The notes below the pieces were generated by a model. That model saw only the letters and a program-made list of their open reading frames with translations. It was not told where the DNA came from and ran no database searches. A stretch of DNA of 17,810 nucleotides from positions 1 to 17,810 of the forward strand of contig CAJUIH010000076.1 in the NCBI GenBank assembly GCA_910586045.1, in the 5' to 3' direction. The stretch is from an uncultured Eubacterium sp. (lineage in GTDB: Bacteria > Bacillota > Clostridia > Lachnospirales > Lachnospiraceae). Shown piece after piece: positions 6,538-15,300 of the stretch. The translations under genes and the position numbers were made by a program. How positions within the stretch are numbered: the first letter of the stretch is position 1; every line of letters starts with the position of its first letter.

Positions 6538-7917
6538 TTACAGGTCGTAATACTTTTTAAATTCCGCCGCGTTCGGGATCTGTTCCAGCTCCTTTAATTC
6601 GCTACGTTTGCGCGCAACCCACACATCAATCAACCGCTGCGGGAATACACTGCCCTTTGTCAGGTAATCGTGGTCTTCTTCCAGCGCGTCCAAAGCTTCT
6701 CCAAGCGATTTCGGCAGTCCTTTGATCTTCTTTTTCTCTTCTTCGGAAAGCGTATACAGGTTAAAATCATAAGGGCCCCAGCCGTTTTCCGCAGGGTCAA
6801 TCTGCTTTTCAATCCCGTCTAAGCCCGCCATCAGAATCGCCGCATACGCATAATAAGGGTTCGCCGTCGCGTCCGGGTTGCGCAGTTCAAAGCGCTTTGT
6901 CTCCGGCGTTTTTGCATAGGCCGGAATCCGGATTACGGCACTGCGGTTTGAGGTCGCATAGCCAATGGTCACAGGCGCTTCATACCCCGGTACCAGACGC
7001 TTAAACGAATTGGTCGACGGGTTCGTAAACGCGCACAGGGAAGCGACATGCTTTAACAGGCCGCCGATAAAATAATGGGCTGTGCGGCTGAGTCCGGAAT
7101 ACCCGTTTTCGTCATAAAATACAGGTTTCCCGTCTTTTAACAGCAGCATATGCACATGCATGCCGCTTCCGGCTTCCTGATAGACCGGTTTTGGAAGAAA
7201 CGTCGCTGTCTTTCCTTCCTGCGCCGCGAGGTTTTTAATAATATATTTTGTAATCATCGTATTGTCCGCCATCTGCGGCATATCATTCAGTTCCACTTCG
7301 ATCTCCATCTGGCCCGGCCCGCCGACTTCATGATGGTGGTATTTCACCTGAATCCCCCAATTTTCCATCATCATGCACATCCGGCTGCGCAGATCATATC
7401 CGACATCCTGCGGCGCCGCCACATGATAGCCGCCCTGGTCCGGCACTTCGTAGCCGTTATTGCCGGGTACCGCAAGGCTGCAGTTCCAATCCGCCTGCCT
7501 CGTATCGATACGGTATCCGCACTGCTGCTTAGAAACCTCGAAACGCGCGCGGTCAAATAAATAAAACTCAAATTCCGGCCCGATCAGCATCCGGTCTGCA
7601 ATCCCGGTTTCTTTCATATAGGAAACCGCCCGCAGGCTGACATTTTTCGGATACTGGTCAAACGGCGTATGTTCCTCTTTTCCGATCGTACATACATTTC
7701 CGCACATCGTCAGTGTCGGCACGGATGCAAACGGGTCTACGTAAGCCGTTTCCGGATCCGGCAGAAATACCATATCGCTCTTTTCAACCGGTGCATAACC
7801 GTAATTCGAACCGTCAAATCCGATTCCATTGGTAAACGTACTTTCCCCAAACCGTTCTACCGGGATTGTAATATGCCGCCAGCGGCCGTCAATGTCTGTC
7901 ATCTTAAAATCGATCAT
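6538..7917 (-). CDS. glnA: Type I glutamine synthetase (N-terminus apparently interrupted upstream)
   Basis: This enzyme makes glutamine from glutamate, ammonia and ATP in the cytoplasm as a dodecamer. The 459-residue frame holds all catalytic signatures: FDGSNYG (34-40), GPEFEF with Glu115 and Glu117, HEVGGPGQMEIE (196-207), GSGMHVH with His254, NPSTNSFKRLVPGYEAP (299-315), KRFELRNPDATANP (341-354) and the usual EFKKYYDL ending. Tyr388 in NLYTLSEEE matches the position adenylylated in some type I enzymes; whether it is used here is unknown. The ATG at 7917 has only a weak, distant ribosome site. The first residues, MIDFKMTDIDGRWRH, correspond to about residue 15-20 of normal family members. 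The missing N-terminal helix is encoded in frame directly upstream but is cut by a TGA (see 7936-7968). The active core is intact, so it may be made by reinitiation, or the gene may be damaged. Confidence 0.92.
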   Translation of the reverse strand: MIDFKMTDIDGRWRHITIPVERFGESTFTNGIGFDGSNYGYAPVEKSDMVFLPDPETAYVDPFASVPTLTMCGNVCTIGKEEHTPFDQYPKNVSLRAVSYMKETGIADRMLIGPEFEFYLFDRARFEVSKQQCGYRIDTRQADWNCSLAVPGNNGYEVPDQGGYHVAAPQDVGYDLRSRMCMMMENWGIQVKYHHHEVGGPGQMEIEVELNDMPQMADNTMITKYIIKNLAAQEGKTATFLPKPVYQEAGSGMHVHMLLLKDGKPVFYDENGYSGLSRTAHYFIGGLLKHVASLCAFTNPSTNSFKRLVPGYEAPVTIGYATSNRSAVIRIPAYAKTPETKRFELRNPDATANPYYAYAAILMAGLDGIEKQIDPAENGWGPYDFNLYTLSEEEKKKIKGLPKSLGEALDALEEDHDYLTKGSVFPQRLIDVWVARKRSELKELEQIPNAAEFKKYYDL

Positions 7918-7935
7918 ACGGATATTTTTCTCTTC

Positions 7936-7968
7936 TCATAATTTTTTTATTTCTTTGCTAATCCCCAT
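7936..7968 (-). other. Severed N-terminal segment of glutamine synthetase ending in TGA
   Basis: ATG 7968, with AAAGGA 6 nt upstream, reads MGISKEIKKL and then TGA at 7938-7936. The same frame continues EEKNIR directly into the MIDFK start of the annotated enzyme. The joined reading, KKL-stop-EEKNIRMIDFK, matches the first helix and strand of type I glutamine synthetases, where the stop position usually holds a small or aliphatic residue. Possibilities are a point mutation, a sequencing error, a genuine regulatory mini-ORF with reinitiation, or stop readthrough. No hairpin resembling a selenocysteine insertion element follows. Confidence 0.75.
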
Positions 7969-8016
7969 CCTGTTTCCTTTCATTGTGTATACAAATTTCA
8001 TTTTCGTTGCACTTTT

Positions 8017-8045
8017 ATTTTACATGCAATACAGTTGTCTGTCTA
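8017..8045 (-). promoter_or_regulatory. Promoter of glnA
   Basis: On the minus strand TAGACA (8040-8045), a 17-bp spacer and TAAAAT (8017-8022) each differ from consensus at one base. The predicted start near 8010 places both ATG 7968 and ATG 7917 on the transcript, which supports the longer original gene. Confidence 0.7.
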
Positions 8046-8076
8046 TCTTTTTTTGAGAAAAAACTAGTACGACCTG

Positions 8077-9405
8077 TTACGACAACCGCTTCATCCGCAT
8101 CCATGCCGCCGCGCAAATAAGGACAGAAAGAAAAGACCCTGCCGGCGCGGCAAGCCCCATCGGGAACAGCGTCGCCGGAAAATACGCGGAAGCCAGATAA
8201 GCGCCCGGAATACGGACACAGACAATGGACAGAAAATTATGGAAAAAAGAAATGCCCGACCTGCCATACGCACAGAAATACCCGCTGAAGCTAAAATGGA
8301 CCCCCGCAAATATACAGTCCCATATATATCCCCGCAAATACTGGCCGCCCAGCTTTTTTACCACCGCATCGCCGGTAAACATGCCGACGATCGGCACGCT
8401 GGTAAACTGCACCGCCGCAGACACCAAAAGCCCGTAGCCAATCGTAAGCAAAACCGCGTACCGCAGGGTCAGTTCCGCCCGGTCCGGCTTACCTGCTCCG
8501 ATATTTTGCGCAGCAAGGGCAGATACCGTAGAAAGCATCGTCGACGGCACTAAAAATACCATTCCGATCACCTTTTCCACAATGCCGACCGCCGCCGCTT
8601 CGTTTAACCCTCTGCGGTTGGCGATTACCGTGATCACAATAAACGCGATCTGGATAAAACCATCCTGGAGCGCCACCGGCACCCCGATTTTTAAGATCTG
8701 CCCCATCGTCCCGGCCTGCGGCCTTAAATACTCCCATTTCCACGACAGGCCGCTTTCCCTGCGGCGGCGCATAGCAAAGAACGCCATAGCCACACTGGCT
8801 GTCTGTGCCAGCGTAGTACCAAGCGCCGCGCCGACAGCGCCCAAATGAAAATAACCGATCAGCAGATAATCCAAAAGTACATTGAGCAGACAGGCCGCCG
8901 CGATAAAATACATCGGGCTTTTTGAATCCCCAAGCCCGCGGAAAATAGAACTGATCATATTATACGCCGTAATAAACGGGATACCGATAAAGCACACCGT
9001 AAGATACGCCGCCGCAGCGGAAACCGCCTCCGCCGGTGTAGACATCACCGATACGATGGGCCTGACAAAACAAAGCAGGCAGACGGCGGCAATGGCCGAC
9101 AGCCCCATAAAAAGCGCAGCGGTATTGCCGATTACAACAGACGCATGTTCCCTTTTCCCTGCGCCTACCGCCCTTGCAATCGTGACCGTCGCGCCCATAG
9201 CCAGTCCTACAATCATCACCGTCAGCATATGCATGACCTGGCTGCCGATCGAAACCGCCGTAATATTGCCGACACCGTCAAACTGTCCGATAATATATAA
9301 GTCCGCCATGCCATACAGCGTCTGCAGAAAATAAGAAAGCAGATAAGGCAGTGAAAAATGCAAAATATTGCGGGCTACGCTGCCGGAGGTTAAATTTTTT
9401 TCCAT
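8077..9405 (-). CDS. MATE family multidrug/metabolite exporter
   Basis: The product is 442 residues, the normal length for the family, with about twelve hydrophobic segments. It opens with NLTSGSVARNILHFSLPYLLSYFLQTLYGMADLYIIGQ, in pieces the standard start of bacterial MATE transporters, and has the repeat of this pattern in the second half (GQILKIGVPVALQDGFIQIAFI). It is an inner-membrane cation-coupled antiporter; the substrate is not predictable. The ATG at 9405 fits family N-termini, but AGGAG (9421-9425) is 15 nt away and sits 4 nt before a different ATG at 9416 whose 8-codon ORF overlaps this start. No better in-frame start exists. It is divergent from a second MATE gene, with 163 bp between the two start codons. 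Confidence 0.9.
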   Translation of the reverse strand: MEKNLTSGSVARNILHFSLPYLLSYFLQTLYGMADLYIIGQFDGVGNITAVSIGSQVMHMLTVMIVGLAMGATVTIARAVGAGKREHASVVIGNTAALFMGLSAIAAVCLLCFVRPIVSVMSTPAEAVSAAAAYLTVCFIGIPFITAYNMISSIFRGLGDSKSPMYFIAAACLLNVLLDYLLIGYFHLGAVGAALGTTLAQTASVAMAFFAMRRRRESGLSWKWEYLRPQAGTMGQILKIGVPVALQDGFIQIAFIVITVIANRRGLNEAAAVGIVEKVIGMVFLVPSTMLSTVSALAAQNIGAGKPDRAELTLRYAVLLTIGYGLLVSAAVQFTSVPIVGMFTGDAVVKKLGGQYLRGYIWDCIFAGVHFSFSGYFCAYGRSGISFFHNFLSIVCVRIPGAYLASAYFPATLFPMGLAAPAGSFLSVLICAAAWMRMKRLS

Positions 9406-9416
9406 AGGATTCGCAT
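9390..9416 (-). promoter_or_regulatory. Eight-codon upstream ORF overlapping the minus-strand MATE start
   Basis: ATG 9416 encodes MRILWKKI and stops with TAA at 9390, overlapping the MATE start (9405) in another frame. It has the better-spaced ribosome site, AGAAAGGAG at 9421-9429. It could govern translation of the exporter. This is inference from spacing only. Confidence 0.3.
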
Positions 9417-9465
9417 CGGTCTCCTTTCTAATGACTTTTCATTTTTTTGTTTCCGCGAATAGCCC

Positions 9466-9494
9466 TTGCAAATCATCCTCGAAACGATTATAAT
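9466..9494 (+). promoter_or_regulatory. Promoter of the plus-strand MATE gene
   Basis: TTGCAA (9466-9471), 17 bp, TATAAT (9489-9494). The start should be near 9501, giving a leader of about 68 nt that contains the hairpin described at 9501-9546. No convincing promoter was found for the divergent MATE gene. Confidence 0.7.
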
Positions 9495-9500
9495 TTTTCC

Positions 9501-9546
9501 TGGCAATGGAAAGCCTGTCCGCTTTTTCAGCGGCTTTGCCAATTTT
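9501..9546 (+). promoter_or_regulatory. Attenuator-like hairpin in the leader of the plus-strand MATE gene
   Basis: TGGC (9501-9504) plus AAAGCC (9510-9515) can pair with GGCTTT-GCCA (9532-9541), a 10-bp stem with a 5-nt bulge, followed by a T-run (9543-9547). An alternative small helix, CCGC (9519-9522) with GCGG (9530-9533), competes with it. The pair of exclusive structures just before the ribosome site resembles transcription attenuation, but the bulge and short T-run make it tentative. Confidence 0.35.
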
Positions 9547-9568
9547 TGCCAAGAAAGGAGCTTGCATA

Positions 9569-10900
9569 ATGAATACAGATTTAACAATCGGAAATCCCAA
9601 GGCTGCTTTGCGGAGGTTCTGCCTGCCCATGTTTGGAAGCATTCTGTTCCAGCAGCTATACAACATCGCGGATTCGCTTGTAGCCGGCAGATGCATCGGC
9701 GAACAGGCGCTGGCCGCTGTCGGCAACAGCTACAACATTACATTGATTTTTATAGCCTTTGCTTTTGGCTGCAACATGGGATGCTCTGTTATCGTTTCCC
9801 AATATTTCGGCGCGAAAGATTTTTCACGGATGAAATGCACCGTTTACACAACGCTTTTTTCCAGCGCCGCCCTTTGTATATCCTTAATGCTTTTTGGCTT
9901 TTTATCCTGCCACAGCCTGCTGCTTATGATGAAAACACAGCCGGAAATCCTGGCGGATTCCGCCCTGTATTTAAATATTTACATAACCGGACTGCCATTC
10001 CTGTTTTTTTACAATATCGCAACCGGTATTTTTTCCGCCTTGGGGGATTCCAAAACGCCGTTCCTATTTCTGGCTTTTTCCTCCACCGCGAATATTTTTG
10101 CGGATCTGCTGTTCGTCCAAACATTCGGGCTTGGAATCGCGGGACTTGCCTGGGCCACGAACCTGTGCCAGGGAATTAGCTGTATCTTTTCCGTTGCGCT
10201 TATTTTAAAAAGGCTCTCTGCCATCAAAACCGATACCAAAATCCCGCTCTTTTCCTGGGCGCTTTTGAAAAAAACAGCCGTCATCGCTATCCCGAGCATC
10301 CTGCAGCAGTCGTTTATCTCCGTCGGAAATATCCTGATCCAAGGATGCATCAACAGCTTTGGCGTCAGCGTCGCGGCCGGATATTCCGCTGCCGTAAAGC
10401 TGAATAACCTGGTCATTACTTCTTTTACAACGATTGGAAACGGGATCTCAAATTTTACGGCGCAAAATATCGGGGCCAGCCTGTTTCCCCGTGTCAGGGA
10501 AGGGATGTCGGCGGGGCGCAGGCTTGTCTGGACATTGTGCGTACCCCTCTGCCTGCTGTACCTGTGCTTTGGACGATACCTGCTGCTGTTATTTATGGAC
10601 GCGTCTTCCGAGGAAGCGCTTCGTACCGGACAGCAGTTCCTTTGGATTTTGTCGCCTTTTTATTTTATCATTGCCGTAAAACTGGTTGCGGACGGGGTGC
10701 TGCGCGGAGCCGGCGCTATGCGCCAGTTTATGGCGGCTACCTTTACCGACCTGGTGCTGCGTGTCGTACTGGCTGTCGTGCTGTCTGGCCTGACACATAC
10801 CCCGATTGGGATTTGGGCGTCCTGGCCGATTGGATGGTGTATCGGGACGGTGATTTCCATTCTGTTTTATCGCAACGGCTATTGGATGCGGCCCGCATAA
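9569..10900 (+). CDS. MATE family exporter, second copy
   Basis: The product is 443 residues. Start: ATG 9569 with AAAGGAG at 9554-9560, 8 nt upstream; the in-frame ATG at 9506 lies inside the leader hairpin and has no ribosome site. The N-terminus (LTIGNPKAALRRFCLPMFGSILFQQLYNIADSLVAGR, in parts) is the typical MATE opening, and the second half repeats it (LLKKTAVIAIPSILQQSFISVGN). About twelve membrane segments, ending just after a hydrophobic helix. It is clearly a different subfamily member from the divergent neighbour: few residues are shared outside the motifs, so this is not a recent duplication. Role: cation-driven export across the inner membrane, substrate unknown. The pair may respond to the same regulator through the short shared intergenic region. 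Confidence 0.92.
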   Translation: MNTDLTIGNPKAALRRFCLPMFGSILFQQLYNIADSLVAGRCIGEQALAAVGNSYNITLIFIAFAFGCNMGCSVIVSQYFGAKDFSRMKCTVYTTLFSSAALCISLMLFGFLSCHSLLLMMKTQPEILADSALYLNIYITGLPFLFFYNIATGIFSALGDSKTPFLFLAFSSTANIFADLLFVQTFGLGIAGLAWATNLCQGISCIFSVALILKRLSAIKTDTKIPLFSWALLKKTAVIAIPSILQQSFISVGNILIQGCINSFGVSVAAGYSAAVKLNNLVITSFTTIGNGISNFTAQNIGASLFPRVREGMSAGRRLVWTLCVPLCLLYLCFGRYLLLLFMDASSEEALRTGQQFLWILSPFYFIIAVKLVADGVLRGAGAMRQFMAATFTDLVLRVVLAVVLSGLTHTPIGIWASWPIGWCIGTVISILFYRNGYWMRPA

Positions 10901-11052
10901 GCGGATCCATAGCTTTCCAAACAGATGGAAGCTGTTACGCCGCGGACGGCGCGTCAGCTCCCAGTCTGTATTCTGCTTCGTGCAAAAGCCCTTTCTTCAT
11001 TTATGATCTGCTTTAAGCTGCGTTTCGCCTCCCGCGCCGCAACACACCATCA

Positions 11053-12309
11053 TCAGCTTTTTACATACTTTACGCTGCTGTAATTGCCGTATTTACGCTT
11101 GCCGTCCGCCCCGACTGCAAACGCGCGGACTTTATAGTAATATTTCCTGCCGCGTTTTTGGCTGATTCCCGAATATTTGACTGTCTTTGCGTTCGTTAAC
11201 GTTTTGATCCGGGTGTAGGTACCGTTCTTTTTCGTACTGCGGAAAATCTGGTAACCGTCCGCACGTGCCACTTTCTTCCAGGCAGCCGTAATCCGGATGG
11301 TCTTTTGGGTCTTCTTCGCTTTCTGCTTGCCCAGTTTCAGGCTGGTAACCTTTGCCGGAGCGGTCGTAACTTTCATACCCTTGCTGAATTTGCCGTAGGT
11401 ACGGCTGCCGTCCGCGTTTGTCTGAAACGCGCGCAGCTTAAACGTATAATCTGTGGCATATTCCATGTTTCTGGAATACGACACGGTCTTTCCGTCAAAG
11501 ATCGTCTTGAGCCTTTTATATTTTTTGGTTTTTGTATCGTATTGGTAGATCTGGTAACCGTCCGCGCCCGCGGCTTTTTTCCATTTGTACGTAATGCGCC
11601 TCTGCCCGGTTTTTACCGACAGCGTTAATTTCGGTACGGCTGCCTTGTCAAAGCTTTCTGTTTCCGGCTTTGACGGATCCGTTCCCGGCAAATCGGTGCC
11701 CGGTGTGCCGGTACCTGGGGGATCCGTTCCTGGCGGATTCGTTCCTGGCGGATTCGTACCCGGAATCGACGGGCGCACAGAACCGGAAAGCCGGACGGTA
11801 ACCGGCTGCGCGTCGGTAAGCACCGCATACCGAACGCCGTATTCCTCACTGCCCGTATAGCTTACGGACGGTTTTTTGCTGCCCTCCCCAGGCTCTGCCG
11901 CAAATTTTACAGAAGCGCTGGACGAACTGCTGCCTGCATACAGCGACAAGGTACCGATCGTGGCCTGCGCGCTTCCCACGAAAATATCCTGTCCCTTTTT
12001 CCCGGCCAGTACAAGGTCGACGACATACTGCCCGCCCTTATTTGTGATTTCCACATCCTTGATACTGCTTGGAATCGTGCCTGCAAAGCGAAACGACGGT
12101 TTTTCAATTTCCCCGCTGTCCGCGGAAACAAGCAGGCGCACATGCAGGGCCGTAATGGCCTGCGTCTTTCCCTCCGGGATCGAGAGCGTTACGGACACAT
12201 CCTGATTGCGCACCGACAAAGTTCCTTCTGCCGCCGCAAACGCCGTCATACGCGGCAGTGCGAACAGGCAGAGAAAAGATGCTATTAGGAATGAGATCCA
12301 TTTTTTCAT
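11053..12309 (-). CDS. Secreted cohesin-like protein with Pro-Gly-Thr linker and two fibronectin type III domains
   Basis: The product is 418 residues; ATG 12309 has GGGAGG 5 nt upstream. Residues 1-26 are a signal peptide. Residues about 28-140 have alternating beta-strand patterns ending in GSAQATIGTLSLYAG...ASVKF, which resembles the cohesin fold (late strands of cohesins read similarly); this is a plausible but unproven assignment. Residues 180-216 form a linker with repeated PGT(N/D)P units. Residues about 225-317 and 320-418 are two similar fibronectin type III modules, each with an A(D)GYQI(Y/F) strand and a YGK/YGN(F/Y)S end. No enzyme motif and no LPXTG anchor. It lies 88 bp downstream of the dockerin-containing M60 peptidase on the same strand, so the two may be co-transcribed. 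If the cohesin call is right, the products could bind each other. An ordinary adhesin-like role is the alternative. Confidence 0.8.
   Translation of the reverse strand: MKKWISFLIASFLCLFALPRMTAFAAAEGTLSVRNQDVSVTLSIPEGKTQAITALHVRLLVSADSGEIEKPSFRFAGTIPSSIKDVEITNKGGQYVVDLVLAGKKGQDIFVGSAQATIGTLSLYAGSSSSSASVKFAAEPGEGSKKPSVSYTGSEEYGVRYAVLTDAQPVTVRLSGSVRPSIPGTNPPGTNPPGTDPPGTGTPGTDLPGTDPSKPETESFDKAAVPKLTLSVKTGQRRITYKWKKAAGADGYQIYQYDTKTKKYKRLKTIFDGKTVSYSRNMEYATDYTFKLRAFQTNADGSRTYGKFSKGMKVTTAPAKVTSLKLGKQKAKKTQKTIRITAAWKKVARADGYQIFRSTKKNGTYTRIKTLTNAKTVKYSGISQKRGRKYYYKVRAFAVGADGKRKYGNYSSVKYVKS
11721..11760. repeat. 15-bp tandem repeat coding the PGT linker
   Basis: Three period-15 units (GATCCGTTCCTGGCG, GATTCGTTCCTGGCG, then GATTCGTACC) code for Pro-Gly-Thr-Asn/Asp-Pro units of the linker. 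Two adjacent units differ by one base, so unit number could change by slippage without a frameshift, altering linker length. Confidence 0.85.
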
Positions 12310-12330
12310 TTTTACCTCCCTTATATTCCG

Positions 12331-12359
12331 CCCCCCCCCGCACGGCAGGCGCCATGCGG
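12331..12359 (-). other. Nine-base G tract (C on +) next to an intercistronic hairpin
   Basis: In the minus-strand RNA a 9-bp stem (arms CCGCATGGC and GCCGTGCGG, 4-nt loop, one G-U pair) spans 12359-12338. It is followed by the run of nine G (12339-12331, the first two bases shared with the stem) and then the ribosome site of the cohesin-like gene. There is no T-run, so it looks more like an mRNA processing or stabilising hairpin than a terminator. The homopolymer could slip. Confidence 0.55.
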
Positions 12360-12397
12360 CAGGCGGAAAACAACTAAACTGCTATTTACGGCGTTTC

Positions 12398-15300
12398 CTA
12401 GTCTGACACTGCTCCTGGCAGGCTTGGAACGGTATTGCCGGTAATCTCCATATCGTCAATACTGCTAATCGTAAAGACTGCCGTGTCACTTACCAGACGT
12501 TCTCCGCCCAAAGTCAAAGCATCGTCTACACGGTATAATTCCGCGCGTACGTTTTTGCCAATGTAAGAATTAAAATCCACACCTTCTTTTGGCTGTACAA
12601 AATAGATCCATGTCCCGTCCGAAGTATTGCCAAGATTTCCGTTCCCCGGATTTTGCGCCAGTATGACGGAAGCCGCCTCAACGCCGCTGCCTGTCGAACT
12701 GCCGATCACATTGCCTTGTTCATCATAGACAATAACCACATTATAAGCAGGATTTCCCTTATATGTCCCGGTAAAAATCAAAGCTCCTGTCGTAACGACG
12801 TCCGCTGCATCCTGTCCATACTGCCAGTTCTTTGTCAAACGGCCAACCGGAATGGTGCCGTCCGCTTTTTTCTGAAATTCGATATTATCCCCGCTCGGGC
12901 CGCATAGGTCAATCTCCCGGATGGAAATACTGCCGGACTTGGCTATGGTCAGGCGGACATATCTGGCGTCATACGTGCCAACAAAGTTTTCCTGTATGCT
13001 GCCATCCGCGGTTAACGCGTCAAACCAAAGCTCATTTGTACCGGAACCACCAAGCCCCGCAAATCCTTTTTTCACTGTTTTCCAGTTTGTTCCGTCGGTG
13101 CTGACGTCCACGGTTGCCGACTGTAACGCGTCGCCCTGGTACTTTAGCATCGTAACCGATTCTACCTGGTGCATATCAATCGTAATCGTCGCTTCCGCCG
13201 GCGGATTTGCCGCCGATTCATGGAATACCGTATCCGTATCTTTTTCCGGATCGGCTGTGTCTATGATTTCATTGTCGATAATCCGGTCAATCGTATGCAG
13301 CGACGCCTGATCGGCCGCCCCCGGATTCTTCTCATCGTAACCGCCGTCCGGATCATCGTCGGTATGGACCTTTTGATCCTGGTCCGAAACCATCGTCGTT
13401 TCTACGGTCCAGTTATCCTTGCCCAACCTGCCGTCCGTATTGATCTTTACAAAACCAGCGTCGGCCGGATTGGAATAGTTCAGATACTTATCCACTGCTT
13501 TAACCTGATAGTACATTACCCGGTTATTAATGGTAGATACCAAATCCGTATATTCGGTCGTATCGCCTGTATACGGCTGGAAGCCTACTACTTTTGGCTC
13601 TTGTTTCTTTCCGTCTTTGTACATCGTACGGATAATCTCATAACCAAGAATCGCATCCGGCGCAACCTGGCTATTTCTTGTAATGCTGACTTTTACCTTA
13701 TTGCCGTTTGCTTCCGTTTTCTGCACAGACGCCGTCGCCGCGTCTTTTTGCAGTACGTTTCCTGCTTCATCCGGATGCGCCAGACGGTATGCCCTGGCAT
13801 CTTCATGCGCATAATACAGCGCTTTTGCCTCTTCCGCTCCATATTTTTGCGCATACGCGGTTGTCGCCGCATCCGGCTCCATTCCCCATCGCACAAAGAA
13901 CGGCAGAATATTTTTATTTGCCGCCGCGCACGCAAGGCGCATCAGATTCTGGTCCGCACTTCCGTCGAGCGTCAGGCCTGCCTGCGGCGCGCTCTGCGGA
14001 TTTCTGGCATACGTATCCACGCGGGCAAAGAACAGATTGTTAAACTGATCTTCATAAGTTCCGTAAATATAATGGTCGTCCGCGTTATTGTCATACGCCA
14101 GATGTAGCTGCCAGTATAAAGCAAGCTGCGTAAATACATTCGAAGCGCGGCCTGTCGTACCGGAAGTTACTTTCTTGTATACATTCGTATCCGTATAACG
14201 CTTTTTACCGGTCAGCAGCATGGAAAAATAGTTATTCGTCACTTCCGCGACCGCATAAGCGCCCTGGTTAATGTCATGGCCGATTTCATGGGCAATGCCC
14301 CATCCGAATCCGCTCATATCATTCGGTCCCGACGCAAGCGGTGCAGAACCCCATTCAATCCCGATATGGTTTCCGGCCGCGTACATAAACGCCCCTGCAA
14401 ACATCCGCATATAACGGATATTTAAATGCTGTGACGGAAGCGCGTTATTCCCCCGCGCCGTCCCGGCGTCGCTGCTTAGCCCCTTATGATGGTAGAATAA
14501 AGTCATCGTATCCTCCATCGCTTTTAAGGCATTGTCCAGTTTCGCCGCTTTATCCGCCGCACTGCCAAGACCCGCCAATACCTGGGTCGCCGGAAGGGAA
14601 TACATCATCTGTCCCAGCAGAAGATCCGTTGCGTCCAGAATACAGTTTTTCCCGTCGCCATACTCATAATTGACATTCTTTGTTCCGGCATGCTTACTTT
14701 CATGGCCTGCCTTGATCGTGCCCACGTAACTCTCCAGTTCTGTTACATAAGCCTGCAGCGCCTGCGTGCGCTGCGCACCCGATTTTCCATAAACGTTTAA
14801 TACCGGAATGTTGCTGCCCCCTGCAATGCGTACGGCATACTGGTCTGCGGCATTATTTCCGGTATAGGCCGCATAAAGCTGGCCGCCGCGTTCTGCCGCC
14901 GTAGAGGCAAGCTGCGGTACGGTAATCTCATTGCGTCCGATTCTAAGGTTCTGCGCCCGCGATACGTTTGCCGCTTCCGCATGATGCTGGGTAAAGACAA
15001 GCTGCACCTGCGCCGCGTCCCCGGTCCGTTTCGTATTGTGGCCGACATAGACGAGCAGCGTTTCGCCAGCATAAGCAGTCTTTCCAAGCGGCTGCCACGC
15101 GTTCAGCCCGGTAAAGCCCAAATGTTTGTCTTTTGCGGCTGTAATCTGGCTGCTCAATACGACTGCCGGATCCAGATTGCCGTTTAAAATCTCCCTGGCT
15201 GTCTTTAATTCCAGCGCCAGTTCCTGATACATCGGATGTTTTTCCCCGCTGTCGGCATCCGTCAGCTCCAGGCGCCTTTCCAATCCCTGAATAACGGATT

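Noticed and set aside
7918..7938. TGA in glnA as a selenocysteine codon
   Set aside because: The sequence after the TGA is A-rich and forms no bacterial SECIS-like stem-loop, and this position is not a catalytic or redox site in the family.
10911..10951. Hairpins (AGCTT-CCA/TGG-AAGCT and CGCCG/CGGCG) after the plus-strand MATE gene
   Set aside because: Neither is followed by a T-run in either direction, so they are not called as terminators.
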